The notes under the pieces: generated by a model
What the model was told of the DNA's origin: nothing
Database searches by the model: none
What the model saw: only the letters and a program-made list of their open reading frames with translations
Position numbers and translations under genes: made by a program
DNA from: Myotis daubentonii
Lineage: Eukaryota; Chordata; Mammalia; Chiroptera; Vespertilionidae
NCBI RefSeq assembly: GCF_963259705.1
Contig: NC_081840.1
Location: 100,484,626 to 100,548,625 of the forward strand
Length of the DNA stretch: 64,000 nucleotides
Direction of reading: 5' to 3'
Shown: positions 20,932-31,449 of the stretch, piece by piece
Layout: every line of letters begins with the position of its first letter
Numbering within the stretch: the first letter of the stretch is position 1

Positions 20932-21829
20932 ATGGCCCAGGCCCACGCAACTCAATGTTTGAACCATCGGGAGATAATCAGAATGAAGAGACGAAACAAC
21001 ACCCAGAGGAAAGACAATGAGGAGTCGCCAAGAAAGGAAATTAATGAAGTTGAAGCATGCAACATGACAGAAAAAGAATTCAGAATAATGGTTGTACAAT
21101 TCATTCACCGGATGGATGAGAAAATCAACAACCTATGCAAGAATCAGGAAGAAATGAAAAGTGATATAGCTACAATCAAAACACCATGGAAAGTTTGAAC
21201 AACAGACTAGAAGAAGCAGAGGACCGAATTAGTGAGTTAGAAGATAAGGCAGAGAAACAAGCTCAATCTGAACAGCAACTGGAGAAAATAATTAAAAAGC
21301 AGGAGGAGAGCCTAAGGGAGCTTTGAGACAGCATGAAACGAAGTAACGTACGCATAATACGGCTGCAAGAAGGACAAGAAGAGCAGCAAGGATTAGAAAA
21401 TCTATTTGAAGAAATAATGTCAGAAAACTTCCCAGATATGGGGAAGAAAAAGTTCCACAAGTACAGAGATTCCCAGGCAAGATGAACCCCAAAAGACCCA
21501 GACCAAGACACATCATAATTACCATGGCAAATGTACAAGACAAAGATAGAATCTTAAAGGCTGCAAGAGAGAAACAGAGAGTTACCTACAAAGGATCCCC
21601 CATCAGATTATCAAATGATTTCTCAACAGAAACACATCAGGCCAGAAAGGAATGGACAGAAATTTACAAAGTGAGGCAAAGCAAAGGACTGAATCCAAGA
21701 ATACTCTATCCAGTAAGGCTATCATTCAAAATTGAAGGGGAAATAAGAAGCTTCACAGACAAAAAAGGGCTAAGGGAGTTTATCACCACCAAGCCAGCAA
21801 TGCAAGAAATGCTAAAGGGACTGGTGTAA
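20932..21829 (+). pseudogene. L1 ORF1 with frameshift and stop
   Basis: The N-terminal frame (20932-21198) encodes a charged N-terminus and the start of the coiled coil (KINNLCKNQEEMKSD). It is lost at about 21180 by an indel. A TGG-to-TGA stop lies near 21325. The C-terminal RNA-binding half reopens at 21482-21829 (115 codons, RHIIITMANVQDKDRILKA to LKGLV). The start may be 20932 or a downstream ATG near 20983. The intact relative is an RNA-binding trimeric chaperone; this copy cannot make it. Confidence 0.88.
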
Positions 21830-21878
21830 AAAGAAGAAATAGAAAGCCCAGAAAGAAAACAGCCACGAAAAAATAGAA

Positions 21879-24800
21879 ATGGCTACAAACAAGTACCTTT
21901 CAATAATAACTTTAAACGTAAATGGACTAAATGGTCCAATCAAAAGACATTGAGTGGCTGAATGGATAAAAAAAAACATGACCCATATATTTGCTGTCTA
22001 CAAGAGACCCACCTCATTAGAAGGGACTCACACAGACTGAAAGTGAAGGGATGGAAAAATATCTTTCAGGCAAATGGAAATGAAAAAAAAGCTGGGGTAG
22101 CAATACTTATATCGGACAAAATAGACCTCAAAGTGAAGGCCATAACAAGAGATAAGGAAGGCCACTTCATAATACTAAAGGGATCAATACAACAAGAGGA
22201 TATAACCCTGATAAACATATATGCACCCAATTCAGGAGCACCCACATACAAAAGAAAACTCCTGGGAGATATCAGGGGAGAGATCGACAACAATACAATC
22301 ATAGTAGGGGACTTTAATACACCACTGACATCACTGGATAAATCCTCCAGACAAAAAATCAGCAAAGAAACAGCAATCCTAAATGACTCACTAGATCAGA
22401 TGGACTTAATTGACATCTTCAGAACACTTCACCCTAAAGCGACAAAATATACGTTCTTCTCAAGTGCTCATGGGACATCTTCAAAAATAGGCCACATATT
22501 GGGTCACAAACAAAGTCTCCCCAAATTCAAGAAGATTGAAATCATACCAAGCATCTTCTCAGACCACAAGGGCATAATATTAGAAGTAAACTACAATAAA
22601 AACAACCCAAAACACTCAAACACTTGGAAGCTGAATAGCATGTTATTAAATATTGATTGGGTTACCAATGAGATCAAAGAAGAAATTAAAAACATCCTGG
22701 AAACTAATGAAAATGAAAACACAACAATCCAAAACCTATGGGACACAATGAAAGCAGTCCTGAGAGGGAAGTTTATAGCTCTACAGGCTTATCTCAACAA
22801 ACAAGAAAAAATGGTAGTAAATCATATAAATCTACAGCTCAAAGAATTAGAAAGAGAGCAACAAGAAAAGCCCAGAGTGAGCAGAAGGAAGGAGATAATA
22901 AAGATTAGAGCAGAAATAAATGACATAGAGACCAAAAAAACAATACAGAAAAATCAATGAAACCAAGAGCTGGTTCTTTGAAAGGATAAACAAGATTGAC
23001 AAACCTCTAGCCAGGCTCACCAAGAAGCAAAGAGAGAGGACCCAAATAAACAAAATCAGAAATGATAGAGGTGAAATAACAACTGACCCCACAGAAATAC
23101 AAATGATTGTTAAAAAATACTATGGACAACTCTACTCCAACAAACTAGACAACCTGGAAGACATGGACATATTCCTAGAAAAAATACAACATTCCAAAAC
23201 AAAATCAGGAAGAATCTAAAAATCTCAACAGGCCAATAACTATGGAAGAAATTGAAGCAGTCATCAAAAAGCTTCCAGCAAACAAAAGCCCAGGACCAGA
23301 AGGCTTCACAGGGGAGTTTTATCAAACATTCAAGGAAGAACTAAAACCTATCCTCCTCAGACTACTACAAAAAATCCAAGAGGAAGGAACACTTCCAAGC
23401 TCATTCTATGAAGCCAGCATCACCCTAATACCACAACCAGGTAAAGACAACACAATGAAAGAGAATTACAGGCCAATATCCCTCATGAACATAGATGCCA
23501 AAATCCTCAACAAAATCTTAGCAAATCGGATCCAGCAGTACATCAGAAAGATCATACACCACGACCAAGTAGGATTTATCCCAGGGATGCAAGGATGGTA
23601 CAATATCCGCAAATCAATAAACGTGATACATCACATAAACAAATTGAAAGAAAAAAAACTACATAGTCATATCAATTGATGCAGGAAAAGCGTTTAACAA
23701 AATTCAACACCCATTTTTGATAAAAACTCTCAGCAAGGTGGAATAGAAGGATCATACCCAACATAATAAAAGCCATATATGACAAACCCACAGCCAACAT
23801 CATACTCAGTGGACAAAAACTAACACCATTTCCCCTAAGATCAGGAACGAGACAGGGATGCCCCCTTTCACCACTCCTGTTCAACATAGTACTAGAAGTA
23901 TTAGCCATTGCAATTAGACAAGAAGAAGAAATAAAAGGCATCCAAATTGGAAAAGAAGAAGTAAAACTGTCCTTATTTGCAGATGACATGATATTATACT
24001 TAAAAAACCCTAAAGACTCCATCAAAAAACTATTAGACTTAATAAAAGAATTCGGCAATGTAGCAGGATACAAAATTAATGCCAAGAAATCTATGGCATT
24101 TCTATACACCAATAGTGAACTTGCAGAAAGAGAGACTGAAAAAGCAATCCCATTTACCATCGCACCAAAAAAATTAAGCTACCTAGGAATAAACTTAACT
24201 AAAGAGGTAAAAGACCTCTACTCAGAAAACTACAGGACGTTGAAAATAGGGATAGAGGAAGACATAAAGAGATGGAAGAACATACCATGTTCTTGGATTG
24301 GTAGAATCAACATCATTAAAATGTCCATACTGCCCAAAGCAATCTATAAATTCAACTCACTTCCCATTAAAATACCAATGGCATATTTCACAGACCTAGA
24401 ACTAACTCTCCAAAAATTCATTTGGAATAAAAAACGACCCCGAATAGCTGCAGCGATCCTGAGAAAGAACAAAGTGGGTGGGATCTCAATACCAGATATC
24501 AAGCTGTATTACAAAGCCACTGTTCTCAAAACTGCCTGGTACTGGCACAAGAACAGGCATATAGATCAATGGAATAGAATAGAGAGCCCAGAAATCAGCC
24601 CCAACCAATAAGCTCAATTAATATTTGACAAAGGAGGCAAGAACATGCAATGGAGTCAAGATAGTCTCTTCAATAAATGGTGTTGGGATAATTGGATGGA
24701 TACATGCAAGAAAATGAAACTAGACCACCAACTTACACCATACACAAAAATAAACTCAAAATGGATAAAGGACTTAAATTTACGACGGGATACCATAAAA

Positions 24801-25671
24801 ATACTAGAAGAATCCAAAGGCAACAAAATCTCAGACATATGCTGAAGCAATTTCTTCACCGATACAGATACTAGGGCATTGGAAACTAAAGAGAAAATAA
24901 ACAAATGGGACTACATCAAAATAAAAAGTTTCTGCACAGCAAAAGAAACCATCAACAAAACAACAAGAAAGCTCACTACATGGGAGAACATATTTGCCAA
25001 TGCTATCACTGATAAGGGTTTAACCTCCAACATTTATAGGGAACTCATACAACTCAACAAAAGGAAGATAAAAAATCCAATAAAAAAAATGGGCAAAGGA
25101 CCTAAATAGACACTTTTCAAAAGAGGACCTTCAGAAAGCCAAGAGACATATGAAAACCTCCTCAAAGTCACTAATCATCCGAGAGATGCAAATCAAAACA
25201 ACAATGAGGTACCATCTCACACCTGTCAGACTGGCTATCATCAACAAATCAACAAACGACAAGTGCTGGAGAGGATGTGGAGAAAAAGGAACACTTGTGC
25301 ACTGCTGGTGGGAATGCAGACTGGTGCAGCCACTATGGAAGACAGTATGGAGTTTCCTCAAAAAACTACAAATGGAACTCCCATTTGACCCTGTGATCCC
25401 ACTTCTAGGAATATATCCCAAGAAACCAGAAACACCAATCAGAAAGGATAAATGCACCCCTATGTTCATAGCAGCACAATTCACAATAGCTAAGATCTGG
25501 AAACAGCCTAAGTGCCCATTTGTAGATGAATGGATTAGAAAACTGTGGTACATCTACACGATGGAATACTATGCTGCTGTAAAAAAGAAGGAACTCTTAC
25601 CATTTGCAACAGCATGGATGGAACTGGAGAGCATTATGCTAAGTGAAATAAGCCAATCAACGAAGGAATAA
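21879..25671 (+). pseudogene. L1 ORF2 (endonuclease/reverse transcriptase), frameshifted
   Basis: Starts at ATGGCTACAAACAAGTACC. An early CGA-to-TGA stop (about 21951) and an indel precede a 332-codon frame (21962-22960) covering the endonuclease, with CLQETH, IYAPNS, GDFNT and SDHKGI motifs. The RT follows in pieces: 23242-23679, then 23988-24611 preceded by the FADDM catalytic motif near 23970. The C-terminus (25150-25671) has the [18 protein letters not shown] cysteine/histidine motif. At least five frame breaks separate the pieces. Intact ORF2p nicks DNA at TTTTAA-like sites and primes cDNA synthesis. Confidence 0.92.
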
Positions 25672-25985
25672 TATCACATGATCTCATTCATTCATCGATA
25701 ATAGAGACCATTATAAACTTTTGAACAATAATAGATACAGAGGCAGAGCTTCCTCGAACAGACTGTCAAACTACAGCAGGAAGGCCGGGGTGGAGGGGGT
25801 AGGAGGGGGGGGGGGTAATAGATCAACCGAAGGACTTGTATGCATGCATATAAGCATAACCAATGGACATAAGACACTGGGGGGTAGGGGAGGCCAGGGG
25901 ATTGTCAAGGGCAGGGGGGGGGGGGAAGGAGACATATGTAATACTCTTTGTAATACTTTAAGCAATAAAAGAAAAAAAAGAAATA

Positions 25986-26322
25986 CTCTGGTTGCGATGC
26001 AAGCTACTCTGCTTCTGAAACATTTTAATGAATAAGCAGACCCTGTGGCAGAGGAAATGTCTGTACATAGGCTAAACAAAATGTTGTATGTATTACCTGG
26101 AAAACTCTAACAGGGGTTTATGAGGAGATTTCTAGGATATGGCCTTCCTTGGCTGACTACTGTTCTCCATTGGAAAAGCAGTTTCTTTCTTGTTACTAGG
26201 CTCTGATAGACACTGAATCCCTAGTCCTGGGATACTAAGTGACTATGTTACATCACCACCCATCATGAACTGAGCATTGCCTTATTTACCAATTCAGGCA
26301 CAAGTAAATTGCATGAGCAGAA
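25986..26322 (+). mobile_element. ERV-L internal region, RT to RNase H linker
   Basis: It continues the provirus after the L1. Blocks near 26120-26310 resemble the ERV-L region between RT and RNase H. No open frame survives. Confidence 0.55.
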
Positions 26323-26730
26323 TGATGGTTAAGTAATGTATCAACTTGTCTGGGTCACAGTGCTAAGATATTTAGCCAAACATTATTCTGGGTGTTTCTG
26401 AGTAGGAATTTTTTAATAAAATTTGCATTTAAGTCAGTAGACTTTGAGTAAAACAGATTGCCATCCATAATGTGGGTAGGCCTCAATCAGTTGAAGGCCT
26501 GAATAGAACAAAAGGCTGACCTTTCCCAAACAAGAGAAATTTTGCCAACAGACAGCTTTAGGACTTGGACTGCATCTCTTTCCTGAGTGTCCAGCCTCCT
26601 GACCTCTCCAATCAGGTTTTGGACTTGTCAAGTCTCCACAGTCATGTGAGCCAATTCCTTAAAATAAATCTTTACACATACACACACACACACTACTGGT
26701 TCTGTTTCTCTGGAAAACCCTAACCAATAT
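26323..26730 (+). mobile_element. MLT2-like solo LTR inserted in the ERV-L body
   Basis: An LTR-like unit starting TGATGGTTAAG and containing ATTATTCTGGGTGTTTCT, a GTAAAACAGATTGCC block, an AATAAATCT polyadenylation region (about 26660) and a GTTCTGTTTCTCTGGAAAAC 3' end. AGCAGA on both sides is a possible 5-6-bp duplication. ERV-L internal sequence resumes on the right. The family name rests on recalled MLT2 features. Confidence 0.7.
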
Positions 26731-28640
26731 AAGCAGATAGCTCAGAATCTTGGAACCTCCTCTTATTGATTCACTCCCTCTCCTACAACTCACATTGTTG
26801 GCTTCATGAGGAATTCCCTATGACTAATTAATGGAGAAAAGCCCAGGCCTGGTTTATGATGCACAAACATAAGCTAGAGGTAGATGGCTAATGCCATTAC
26901 ATCCCTATTCACAGGGGCTCCGAGAAAGAATAGTGAAGGAAAAGCCTCCCAGTGGGCAGAACTTTGGGTCATACATCTCACTATTCACTTCAAATGGAAG
27001 AAAAAGTTGCCTGAAGTACAGATCTACATTGATTATTGAGCAGAGACTAATGGATTGGCCAACTGTCAAGGACTTAAAAAATACAAGACTGGAAGATTGG
27101 CAACAAGGAGGACTGGCGAGGTGTACATGAATGGACTTCACTGAATGAGCCCATATGGTAAAGATATTTATGTTCCATGTAAGTGCCTACCAGAGAGCAT
27201 ACTGGGACCTATTCATTGGGACCATGTACAAAGTAGATTGTCCTACCCCTCTCTGGGATGAAGCTAGTCTCAACAACATGGACTTCACCTCACCAAAGTT
27301 AACCTGAGCAGTGTCACTGCTGAGTGCCCCTTGTTGCCATCAGCAGAGATCTGTGCTGAATAATATGGCACTGTTCCCTGAGCTGAATAGCCAGTCGTCT
27401 GGTGACTGGTTGATGACACTGAACCTCTTGCATTGTAGTGCAGGTAATGATTTGTCTTTATATGAATAGATATATGATTTGCATATGTTTTTGCTTCCAC
27501 TGCTCATAACACTCTCCCAGCACCATCATTCCCCCATAGAATGCCTTATTCATCACTATAGATCACATTGCCTATGAGCGGGAAATTCATTTTTTAAAAG
27601 TGAAGTGCAAAGTGTAGCCCAGCTGGCATGGCTCAGTGGTTGAGCATCGAACTATGAACCAGGAGGTCACAGTTCGATTCCCGGTCAGGGCACATGCCCG
27701 GGTCGTGGGCTCAATCCCCAGTAGAGGCATGCAGAAGGCAGCCCATCAATGATTCTCTTTGATCACTGATGTTTCTATTGCTCTCTCCCTCTCCATTCCT
27801 CTCTGAAATCAATAAAAATATTTTTAACTGCAAAGTGCAGTAGAGGGTTTATTCCAATTAAATTAAATCCATGTGGTCCTTCAACATGCCTGTCATCCAG
27901 CTGTAGATAGCTTCATATTCCAGTGGAAGGCTCAGTCAGTCATTTTGCCTGCTGAAAGACAACACTCTATAAAGTTGGGGTGCTACTCTATAGGATGCGG
28001 AATATATCTTAAACCAGCCACCACTCAGTAGTGCTATTCCATATAATCAGAATGCCCAAGTCTGGGAATCAAGGGAGGGTGTGGGAGTGCCCTCTCACTA
28101 CTGCATCTCCTTAAGGGACATTTGCTTCAACCTTGGGCTCATTGGGTTCGGAAGTCCTTGCGCACAAGGGAAGAACCAGGAAACATGATTGAGTTTCTGG
28201 TAAATCACTAAGACTGCTTTCTAACCATTTTCCGTTTCTCCTGTTCTACTAATTCAAGAGGCAGAAAAGTGGGTCACATTATTGACCAACATGTTTGATC
28301 TGATTACCAAGAAGAAATTGGGCTGGCGCTATGCAATGAGAGTCGGGAGGACAAGATGCAGAATCCAGGAATTCATGGCCACCATTGATATTATCTTACC
28401 TAGTTTACTATTTGGTGGAAAATTGAGGCAATCCAATAAAAACAGGACTACCAAGGACACAGATCATGAAGGAATAAGAGTAATGAATCATGAGCATTTG
28501 AGGTGCTGGCAAAGTGTAAGAGAAAGTGTAATAGGTTGTGAAAGAAAGAAACCAGGATTATCAATTTGTGCCTCAGGACCACTATAGAAGTGGGATTGTA
28601 GCAGCTTTTATGTTAATTACTTACTCTTTTTTCTCACTTA
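26731..28640 (+). mobile_element. ERV-L internal region, RNase H and integrase parts, decayed
   Basis: The RNase H-like segment includes codons for SQWAELW (about 26948-26968), followed by blocks resembling the integrase zinc-finger area and core (27.05-27.55 kb). The integrase C-terminal part ends near 28.6 kb. The largest frames (79 and 101 codons) are broken. A Ves SINE lies at 27615-27828. No envelope gene is seen, as expected for ERV-L. Confidence 0.68.
27615..27828 (+). mobile_element. Ves SINE, plus orientation
   Basis: It has A-box TGGCTCAGTGG, B-box AGTTCGATTCC, a CT-rich tail and AATAAAAATA. The 9-bp duplication TGCAAAGTG at 27606-27614 and 27829-27837 is exact. Confidence 0.92.
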
Positions 28641-29456
28641 GCATTGTGGCTAACATTTTAGGTTCAGGTGGGAGTATGATGCCAGCAACCTGTCATCATT
28701 CAGTAACTAGTGGGACTTTGCATGTCCTGGTGTTGGGGACATGAAGTCTTCATCTGGACAAGGTGGCTGGTAAAGGGCAGAGGGAGTGAAGTGCTGGATA
28801 TTCTCTCTTCTCCACTCTGTGTTCTATGACCAGAGGCTGGCCTCCTCAGACCACACTCATGGGCTACTTTGTCTTCAGCATCCACTTGAGTTTGGCTGTG
28901 AGAGGTATAGGCAGGAGACTGGAGGCAGGAGAATAGTAAGGTCATAGCATTAGCTCCTTCCCACTGCATCGCAGGTGGTCAGTGGCCACATTCCTCTGGC
29001 AAAGGTTATAGCCTCTGCTCACAGCACTGTGTCCCTGGGTTCTGGTACTGAGCCCTTCTCCTGCTCCTTCTTGTCATGTGCAGGGTTGGTAATGGAACCC
29101 TACTCCTGATGTGCTTCACTAGCTGTTGCTGCTTTTCCTTTACCCTGCACATAACCTTGTAAATAGTCCCTTTATTAACTCTTCTCAGGTACTTCCTTGG
29201 ATGCAGCCTGGTTTAGTCAGACTGGATTAGAACAGATCTTTTCTCTCAGACTAGTGCCAGTCCTCACTGCTCTGAATGGGCCGAATTCACAGTTTTTAAA
29301 TCCACGATTCACCTATCTATATCCTGTGTCAAGTTTGTCAGCCCCATACATATTCAGACACCTTTTCACCAGCCTTCTGAACGGATAATCAGGAAGATAT
29401 TCAACAAGGCTCTTCCAATCTCAACTGGCTAAAACACTAGCTTGCTCGCTGGAGGG
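28641..29456. other. Unassigned sequence after the ERV-L remnant
   Basis: It may include proviral 3' noncoding sequence at the left. No LTR, gene or repeat is recognised. The short ORFs are not supported. Confidence 0.4.
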
Positions 29457-29800
29457 TTGCAATGGAATGAATGCTTGTGTCTCCCCAAAATTTGTATGTG
29501 GAAGTCCTAACCCCCAATATGATGGTAGTATGAGGTAATTAGTTCATGGAGGTGGAACCCTCATGAACAGAATTAATGCCCTTATAAAAGGTCCCCAGAG
29601 AGTTCTCTCTCCTCTCTTTCTGCCATGTGAGGACACAACAAAAAGTTGGCAGTTTGCAACCTGGAAGAGGTCTTCACTAGAACCTGACCATGCTGGCACC
29701 CTGATCTCAGACTTACACCCTCCAAATCTCTGAGAAATACGTTTCTATTGTTTATAAGCCACCCAGTCTCTGTTGTAGAAGCCAAAACAGACTAAGGTTT
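29457..29800 (+). mobile_element. MaLR (MLT1/MST-like) LTR
   Basis: It contains the GTCTCCCCAAAATTTGTATG and AAGTCCTAACCCCCAATATG blocks, CCCTTATAAAAG and CCATGTGAGGACACA, and ends at AAGCCACCCAGTCTCTG. These are diagnostic of MaLR LTRs. It appears to be solo and is moderately diverged. Confidence 0.82.
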
Positions 29801-30885
29801 TAGAGCATTGGGCTCAATCACTAAAACATCTTAGAAAGAATGTCCCAAACTGTGAGTTAACTGCAATGCTGCAAATGAGTTCCAGGAACCCACTGGGAGA
29901 TAATCTCCTCATTCTTCATAGCGGCTGGAGCAGCTGGAGTAGCCTCACCTCAGGCTCCTTGGAGAGCAGCCAGGGCAAATGGGTCTAATGGCATGCCCTG
30001 TGGTCCTGCAGGCAGCACCCACAAAAAGCAACACCCACACCCATGGCTCTGCCTCTGCCACCTGGCCATGGACCTCTTCAGCCAGCCACAAAGTCTGTGG
30101 CTACTGTTCATGGACAAGGAGCCTATGAGCTATTGGGGGACTCTGTGCTCCATGTGCCCAAGGGGCGTGGCCCACAGCCCCAAAGGCCAGAGGGGTGAGC
30201 AGGGCTTCTCTGCACACAGCTCAACCTCAGGCTTCACATGTATTGAATACTTCTGTTGTGATTTTGTGTGATATACTTCTTAGTGGTGTCCAAGCCAGCG
30301 GAGGAAGCACTGCTCTAACAACGTATATTTATTCTGCAAATTAGAACTTTTTTATTCTGAAATAGTTGATATGAAATAAATTAGTTTAGATCTGAAATTC
30401 TATTCGTGTCATCACATACACAGAAAACCCAGCATTACATATGACACAGGAAAAGGAAGAGATATTAGATTCCTTAAAAATAATATAAATAATTATATGT
30501 ATTCATCTATTAGATATATTTATTAAGTATGTTGAAATATATATCTTGTTTATATGTAAATATATACATGACTATACTGTTTTAAATATTCAAATGGTGT
30601 GAAACAATGTCTCACATTTTGTCACCCACTACTACAAAAATATCTCCCTCATTTACCTTAGTTTGCCATATAAAGTATCATTTTCTACAGTGCCGTGCTG
30701 TGAAAAGGTTGAGAGGCACTCTCTGAGATACCAGCACATTGCTTCCATCATGAAGACTTGTAGGCATGCCCATCAACACCTACAGCACATTAGCACAAAC
30801 CACAAAAAGGGATTAAATGCTGAATTGAACAACTAAAGTAAATGCCTCCCCAAACATAGCCACAACTCTCCACAGACACACACAC

Positions 30886-30886
<1 letters not shown>
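29801..30886. other. Unassigned sequence; possible old hAT near 30.27-30.72 kb
   Basis: No gene is recognised. A left block TAGTGGTGTCCAAGCC (about 30281) and a right block AAAAGGTTGAGAGGCACT (about 30702-30719) loosely resemble inverted hAT termini around an AT-rich core, but target duplications are not clear. Confidence 0.3.

Positions 30887-30950
<64 letters not shown>
30887..30950. repeat. (CT)n microsatellite
   Basis: About 60 bp of uninterrupted CT dinucleotides preceded by a short CA run. Confidence 0.97.
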
Positions 30951-30951
<1 letters not shown>

Positions 30952-31269
30952 GATAACCCTGATACAGAGTATGAATTTACTTAGGCAGGAGATAGTTCAT
31001 TTTGAGGAGTAAAGGGGAAAAAATAACCAATAACTGATTCAGAATTTCACTAACTCAGAAATCTCGCATTTCACAGGGACTATGTTACTTAGCCACAACC
31101 AATATGGACAGGTCTGTTGAAATACCTTGGTTCTCAGGACTCTAGATCCTTCTAGGCCTACTAATGAAAGGGGTAAGTTTAATAAAATAGAGCAAAAATG
31201 AATGGAAATGTTAACCAGACACAGCATAATACACACTATGTGACAGCATTTTAGAAAGAATAAAAATAG

Positions 31270-31440
31270 GTTAAATTAATCTACGCAGAGATCCTGGCTA
31301 GGCTGCTGATCAACTGAACGCTGACTCCGTGTCATTCCTTCTTCACCAACTCCGTCCACACCTTTTGGGATCCCTGGACCTGCTGGAGTTGGACCCCAAC
31401 ATCTGGTGCCCGAACAGGGACCTGTAGGCAGTCAAGAGAG
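31270..31440 (+). mobile_element. Retroviral U5 and tRNA-Lys primer-binding-site remnant
   Basis: At 31404-31421 the sequence TGGTGCCCGAACAGGGAC matches the primer-binding site for tRNA-Lys at 17 of 18 positions (T in place of C at the fourth). It lies just after an LTR-like end, GGACCCCAACA. The preceding 130 bp would be U5, but no complete LTR or downstream gag is seen. A HAL1 begins about 30 bp later. It is a fragment of an endogenous retrovirus leader with no coding capacity. Confidence 0.75.
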
Positions 31441-31449
31441 TAATCAGGG

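Larger units (their letters stand above)
19306..25985 (+). mobile_element. Near full-length L1 (5'UTR, ORF1, ORF2, 3'UTR)
   Basis: About 6.7 kb. The 5'UTR (19306 to about 20980) opens near AAAATGGCGA and has four 65-bp monomer-like repeats. ORF1 and ORF2 follow. The 3'UTR has ATGCATGCATATAAGC, a G-rich tract (25803-25814 and 25914-25925) and AATAAAAG at about 25965. It lies within the ERV-L remnant. A candidate short target duplication, AAGAAATA, is weak. Several frameshifts and stops in both ORFs make the copy inactive, but it is among the more intact L1s here. Confidence 0.92.

Noticed and set aside
30270..30720. Possible hAT element with diverged termini
   Set aside because: Inverted ends are weak and no 8-bp duplication is convincing.
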